A stretch of DNA of 36,837 nt from Polynucleobacter sp. MG-27-Goln-C1. GTDB lineage: Bacteria > Pseudomonadota > Gammaproteobacteria > Burkholderiales > Burkholderiaceae. Below the pieces are notes generated by a model. That model was given only the letters and a program-made list of their open reading frames with translations, made no database searches and was not told where the DNA came from. Positions within the stretch are counted from its first letter, which is position 1; every line of letters starts with the position of its first letter. Positions 33,301 through 36,837 of this stretch are shown here, in pieces. Location of the stretch: contig NZ_JACVPM010000006.1 of NCBI RefSeq assembly GCF_018881905.1, forward strand, positions 1 through 36,837. Reading direction: 5' to 3'. The position numbers and the translations under genes are program-made.

Positions 33301-36300
33301 TTAATGGAGAATAAATAAACTCAAAGTAGACATGAGATTTACTGACTCAAGACTCTGATAATAATTTTCGGTATTCCGCGAGCGACCTGCGTTTACAGCT
33401 CCGGAATTACGTATTGATGGTACATCATCAAAGGACTGGGCTAGACTATCTCCCCCTCTTAGAACTACCGGTGTAGTAACTAGATTTGGGGCGACCTGCG
33501 GGAAGGGTAAAACGTTTCCAGCAAATGGGTTTTTAGCCATAGCGGCAATCACCGCTGGATTATTGGTCATCGCATTAATACGGCTGCTGTACTTTCCTTC
33601 TCGTGGAGAATTGGGTTTTGTACTAGCCACAGTCTTACTGCTGCCCTCTTTAGGCGCAGGCTTGTCGCCATTGCGGAAGCCATTAGCGTACTTGCTAACG
33701 TATTTAGAAGGTCCATTGCTTGACTTACCGCTACGATCCTTCGCATCTGCTTTTTCTACACCGTCTTTAGTGCTTCCATACTTTCTAGTCTCGGAATTAT
33801 TGCTGCCATTCCTAGCGTCCCTACTCTCCTTATTTGGGCTAGCACGATTACCGGCCGGTGGTGGTGCTGGTGGTGCTTGAGCGGCTGAAGCATTAACAGC
33901 TGGAGGTGCTGCCCCAGGAGGTGGTGGCGGTGTAAGCTGAATGCTTCCATCAGACATCATCATCAACGGCGCTGCTTTAGCAGGGGCCTGCATTGACACC
34001 TCCCCGCCAGCGGCAGGAGGCGGGGAATTTGCGGGAACTGGAGAAGGAGCAAGTGCCGGTGCTATTTCCATTTTTGCTGGAGCTGGCGCAGGTAATGGTG
34101 CACTAAACATTGCTAGCGGCGGAGGTGGAGGTGGTGGTGGTGGTGGAGCAGCAAGAACTGTAGAAACTACTGGAGCAGGAGCAGGAGCAGGAGCAGGAGT
34201 TGGCGAACTACTACTAACTGTAAGAGTGCTTGTATTCGTATTGACCAATGTGGAGAAGTTAGCAATTTGTGATGATGAAATTGCCGAGCTCATAATAATC
34301 GGGGTGATAGCCTGAGAATGAATTGCCTGCCCCATGATATTAAAATAGCCAGAGCCGCCTACATTAATGATGGTACTACCATCAAGACTAGTGGAAGCAG
34401 TTGATGTATCCCCTATTAATGCAATGCCACCTGCAGCGCTACCATTGGTATCAATCTCAGAATTGCTGATACTAAGACTGCCGCTAGCCGTTAACGCAAT
34501 ATCGCCACCCCCCCCACTAACAGCTTGCTTTGCTTGAATGATTGAATTCGAGATTGTTGTGTCGCCTGCTACAGCCGCAACAATAATGGTGCCACCGCTC
34601 GTAACACTGAATGTAGATCCATTCGCTTGAAGTGTTAACTGCTTAGTTGCAGGGCTAATCGTTATAGAGTTTGCGGCTAACAGCGTTATCGTGCCGCCGT
34701 TGCCATTAGTACCATTAGCCTGAATTAATCCTTCTGAATAAATGGAATCATTAGCGGCGACCATTATTAAACCGCCTTGATCGCCGTCCGCCTCCAATTT
34801 GCTACCAGCCCCAAGATTGACGGTATTTGCGATTATCTTAATATTGCCGCCGGTGCCGCCAACCAAAGGATTGGTGCCAGAAAGCGCTCCAGAAATATAA
34901 ATAGCCTGAGCTAGTAACTCAATCGCATACCCCAGACTGCCAGAACTTACCCCAAGCAGATTTTTAAAGGCCAAAATCTTGCCCGAGATTCCTACGTTAA
35001 TTGTTCCACCTTGAGCTTGTGCGTATACAGCACCTGCCTGTATGGTGCTATTGATAACAATAGAGCCGCCATCAGCATAGAGATACAAACTGGTCAAAGG
35101 ATTAGATGAAAGTACATTAGCCAAAAAGCTGATTACCGGGGTAGAGCTCGATGCGCAACTTCCAATGGGTCCGCAAGCTGAAGCAGTAGCATCCAAAGTG
35201 ACATTAGTGTTGGCCAGTGCATTAGCAAGGACGATTGCTGCTGGCGCATCAATCACAATTGATGTTGGATCGGTATACCAGTTACCGAATTTGCCTTGTG
35301 GAGCTGAGGTGTCAACTACCAAGCTCTGACCATAAGTGACCTTACCTACTGAGCTCGTCTCAATAAAACCACCATTACCGGAGAGGATGCCACCCATGGA
35401 TTTGAGGATGCCAGCAACCGTGGTTTTGAGTTCAGACCAGATTGCTATAGCGCCGCCATTACCAGCTTGAGTGGCTGAGGTATCAATGAGTGCATTCTCT
35501 TCAATGGTGACCGTTTTGGCTAATTGCTTGGTGTTAGCTGCTACAGCTGCATTAGCTTTGATACCCGCCTGGGTTGCTATATTTACTTGGGTGCCACCCG
35601 ATACTTGGGTGTTGGCTAGACCAATATTGACCTGACCACCAGCTGTTGCGCCTGTTGCAGTGGTCTTGGAGTTGGCTGCTACGGTAATGTCATTACCTAC
35701 CAAGTTAATCTGACCACCCTCTTGGGTTTGACTATTGGCGCTAATCTTGCCAGCCTGTGTAATGTTATTTGCTACCAGCTCAATTACGCCGCCGTTGTTC
35801 ACTAAGCTGTTAGCTGAAATCTTGCCGGTGTTTCTGATAACGCTGGCCATGAGTTGGTTGGCTGACCCTGCGGCAATCACAACCAGACCGCCGTTGACTT
35901 CGATGACCCTCTTATTTTCTATTAGGGTGTTGTAGGCTGACTTATCCACCTTAAGGGAGATTAAGGAGCCACCTTTAAAGTCCAGGGTAATTTGCTCACC
36001 AGCACCTAAAGCTACTGTACCGGTTCCTTTTTTTGCTAGAAGGTAACCGTCATTGCGCACTTCAGGGGCTAGTAAGGCAATGTAGCCATTGTCTGTATTG
36101 GTTCTAATCTTGCCTTCGTTAATTACTTGACCAGTGCCATTACCTTGGTAAGTAGACTTACCATCCATAAAATCTTTATCGGCGATATTCATCGTCGTTG
36201 CTACGACTCCTGCCGCATTAATATCAGCACCCTTACCAAAAGTAACGCCATTCGGATTTACAAAAATAACTTGGCCATTTGCTTTGACTGCACCCTCAAT

Positions 36301-36750
36301 CATCGAAGCTGTTGCTCCCGTTACGCGATTCAGCGTTACTGAATTTGCATTGGGTTGATTGAAGTTGACGGCAGCATTTTTACCAACGTTAAAAGCATCC
36401 CAATTAATCACCGCTCTTTGGGAAGTTTGGTTGACATTCATCACTGCATTGTTGGCAGCCGTTGTTGAATTAATTGTGGCGTTACCAGCAACTACTTGAC
36501 CGCCAGTTGGGAGGGCATTTTGCGCGGGGACAGCAGGGGCTGCATGAAGAGTGCCTGCCGAAAATGACAGAAAAAAAGAAAGTGTAAATACCTTCCTTAT
36601 CTGCTTAGATAAAGATTTGGTAGTGCAAAAAGGAATAGCGGAAGAAAGTCTTCCTTTGCGATTCACCAAATACTTTGTAAAAAGTGGTAACGACTTGATT
36701 TTACAAGAATTTTCCTTGAAAAAAACCCTCGCAAGCAGGGAAATCGTCAT
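33301..36750 (-). CDS. Filamentous haemagglutinin-like TPS exoprotein with Pro-rich, cationic C-terminus
   Basis: The product has 1149 residues from ATG 36750. A signal region ends at TLHA/APAVP (near residue 71). A TPS secretion domain follows (WDAFNVGKNAAVNFNQP, FVNPNGVTFGKGADINAA, DFMDGKSTYQGNG), then a beta-helix to about residue 840. GNWYTDPTSIVID near residue 490 matches the W-x-LDP module of the other adhesin. Next comes a Pro/Ala-rich segment (APAPAPAP, ten prolines at 869-878) and a Lys/Arg/Ser/Asn-rich tail (~985-1080), ending LSLFILH. The unusually long N-terminus suggests that GTG 36666 or TTG 36669 (VNRKGRLSSAIPF) may be the true start. No tpsB is adjacent; the one at 7643-9379 may serve it. 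It leads a six-gene co-directional cluster. Confidence 0.9.
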   Translation of the reverse strand: MTISLLARVFFKENSCKIKSLPLFTKYLVNRKGRLSSAIPFCTTKSLSKQIRKVFTLSFFLSFSAGTLHAAPAVPAQNALPTGGQVVAGNATINSTTAANNAVMNVNQTSQRAVINWDAFNVGKNAAVNFNQPNANSVTLNRVTGATASMIEGAVKANGQVIFVNPNGVTFGKGADINAAGVVATTMNIADKDFMDGKSTYQGNGTGQVINEGKIRTNTDNGYIALLAPEVRNDGYLLAKKGTGTVALGAGEQITLDFKGGSLISLKVDKSAYNTLIENKRVIEVNGGLVVIAAGSANQLMASVIRNTGKISANSLVNNGGVIELVANNITQAGKISANSQTQEGGQINLVGNDITVAANSKTTATGATAGGQVNIGLANTQVSGGTQVNIATQAGIKANAAVAANTKQLAKTVTIEENALIDTSATQAGNGGAIAIWSELKTTVAGILKSMGGILSGNGGFIETSSVGKVTYGQSLVVDTSAPQGKFGNWYTDPTSIVIDAPAAIVLANALANTNVTLDATASACGPIGSCASSSTPVISFLANVLSSNPLTSLYLYADGGSIVINSTIQAGAVYAQAQGGTINVGISGKILAFKNLLGVSSGSLGYAIELLAQAIYISGALSGTNPLVGGTGGNIKIIANTVNLGAGSKLEADGDQGGLIMVAANDSIYSEGLIQANGTNGNGGTITLLAANSITISPATKQLTLQANGSTFSVTSGGTIIVAAVAGDTTISNSIIQAKQAVSGGGGDIALTASGSLSISNSEIDTNGSAAGGIALIGDTSTASTSLDGSTIINVGGSGYFNIMGQAIHSQAITPIIMSSAISSSQIANFSTLVNTNTSTLTVSSSSPTPAPAPAPAPVVSTVLAAPPPPPPPPPPLAMFSAPLPAPAPAKMEIAPALAPSPVPANSPPPAAGGEVSMQAPAKAAPLMMMSDGSIQLTPPPPPGAAPPAVNASAAQAPPAPPPAGNRASPNKESRDARNGSNNSETRKYGSTKDGVEKADAKDRSGKSSNGPSKYVSKYANGFRNGDKPAPKEGSSKTVASTKPNSPREGKYSSRINAMTNNPAVIAAMAKNPFAGNVLPFPQVAPNLVTTPVVLRGGDSLAQSFDDVPSIRNSGAVNAGRSRNTENYYQSLESVNLMSTLSLFILH
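34117..34146 (-). repeat. Decaproline tract in adhesin
   Basis: Ten consecutive proline codons (mostly CCA, CCT, CCG) encode residues 869-878. The unit is a triplet, so length variation would keep the frame. A run this long may depend on EF-P for translation. Confidence 0.9.
34172..34199 (-). repeat. Hexanucleotide repeat (GGAGCA)x4+ encoding Ala-Pro
   Basis: Plus-strand GGAGCA is repeated four times plus a partial copy, encoding APAPAPAP in the Pro-rich linker of the adhesin. Slippage would change linker length in steps of two residues. Confidence 0.85.
36719..36740 (-). terminator. Weak terminator-like hairpin after tRNA-Leu
   Basis: On the minus strand, CCCT-GCTTGCG-AGGG is followed by seven T. 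It lies about 50 nt downstream of the tRNA-Leu 3' end and inside the first codons of the long form of the adhesin frame. The stem is only 4 bp. If it terminates the tRNA transcript, the adhesin must start transcription and translation further downstream. Confidence 0.35.
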
Positions 36751-36787
36751 TTAAAGCTTGGAAATGCAGTTTTTACAAAATATCGAT

Positions 36788-36837
36788 TGGTGCCCGAGGC
36801 CGGAATCGAACCGGCACGACTTTTTTGAGTCGGCAGA
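36788..36837 (-). tRNA. tRNA-Leu, partial (5' part outside window)
   Basis: The 3' half of a class II tRNA on the minus strand is present: a long variable arm (CGACT-CAAAAA-AGTCG), T arm GCCGG-TTCGATT-CCGGC, 3' acceptor strand CTCGGGC, discriminator A and encoded CCA (36790-36788). Discriminator A with this acceptor stem fits leucine rather than serine. The anticodon is beyond the right edge. Confidence 0.88.

Noticed and set aside
34117..34199. Phase variation by repeat slippage switching the adhesin on and off
   Set aside because: Repeat units are 3 and 6 nt, so slippage changes length but not reading frame.
33563..34315. Plus-strand Gly/Leu-rich frames opposite the Pro-rich adhesin tail
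   Set aside because: Glycine runs are the complement of proline codons; these are shadows.
1..36837. CRISPR array, insertion sequence, integrase or prophage genes
   Set aside because: No regularly spaced direct repeats, transposase or integrase motifs, or flanking inverted repeats were seen.

Overview
The window looks like a chromosome segment of a freshwater beta-proteobacterium of the Burkholderiaceae, most likely Polynucleobacter. This is an inference from gene content and protein style: moderate-to-low GC, phasin, fused NAD-dependent formate dehydrogenase beta subunit, class I fumarase, and beta-proteobacterial nadA/nadC/nadB. No database search was possible.

Layout. (1) 1-10927, all minus strand, is a two-partner secretion (TPS) locus. 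In transcription order it holds a 7-TM sensor histidine kinase (10927-9506), a TpsB/FhaC outer-membrane translocator (9379-7643), a periplasmic parvulin (7607-6765), a small secreted protein (6768-6238), a 932-bp AT-rich gene-free stretch with a repeated T-rich motif, and a very large filamentous-haemagglutinin-like exoprotein. The exoprotein starts near 5304 and runs off the left edge with no stop in 1768 codons. (2) 10990-16273 carries the NAD de novo genes nadA, nadC and nadB, interleaved with a DinJ/YafQ module, a RelE/HigA-like module and a lone ParD-like antitoxin. (3) 16369-21100 encodes a two-subunit NAD-dependent formate dehydrogenase (FdsA plus a fused FdsG-FdsB chain). (4) 21302-24877 has a small lipoprotein, a YciI-like protein, a phasin, tRNA-Ser(GGA) and acetyl-CoA synthetase. 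(5) 25045-29221, plus strand, has class I fumarase, then the tight cluster murI-tonB-exbB-exbD. (6) 36750-29218, minus strand, is a tightly packed six-gene cluster: a second filamentous adhesin, a DUF4239-like membrane protein, two PstS-like binding proteins, a TAXI-like binding protein and a small secreted protein. A partial tRNA-Leu sits at the right edge.

How the parts fit. The N-terminal ~600 residues of the two adhesins are clear paralogues, but only one TpsB is present, so both may leave through the same translocator with help from the same parvulin. NadB, NadA and NadC make NaMN from aspartate, and the adjacent formate dehydrogenase uses NAD+. TonB-ExbB-ExbD energises outer-membrane uptake. 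The most unusual part is the 29.2-36.8 kb cluster: an adhesin operon with three solute-binding-like proteins, a membrane protein and no permease or ATPase. One of its binding proteins lacks any export signal and sits one frame away from the upstream membrane protein.
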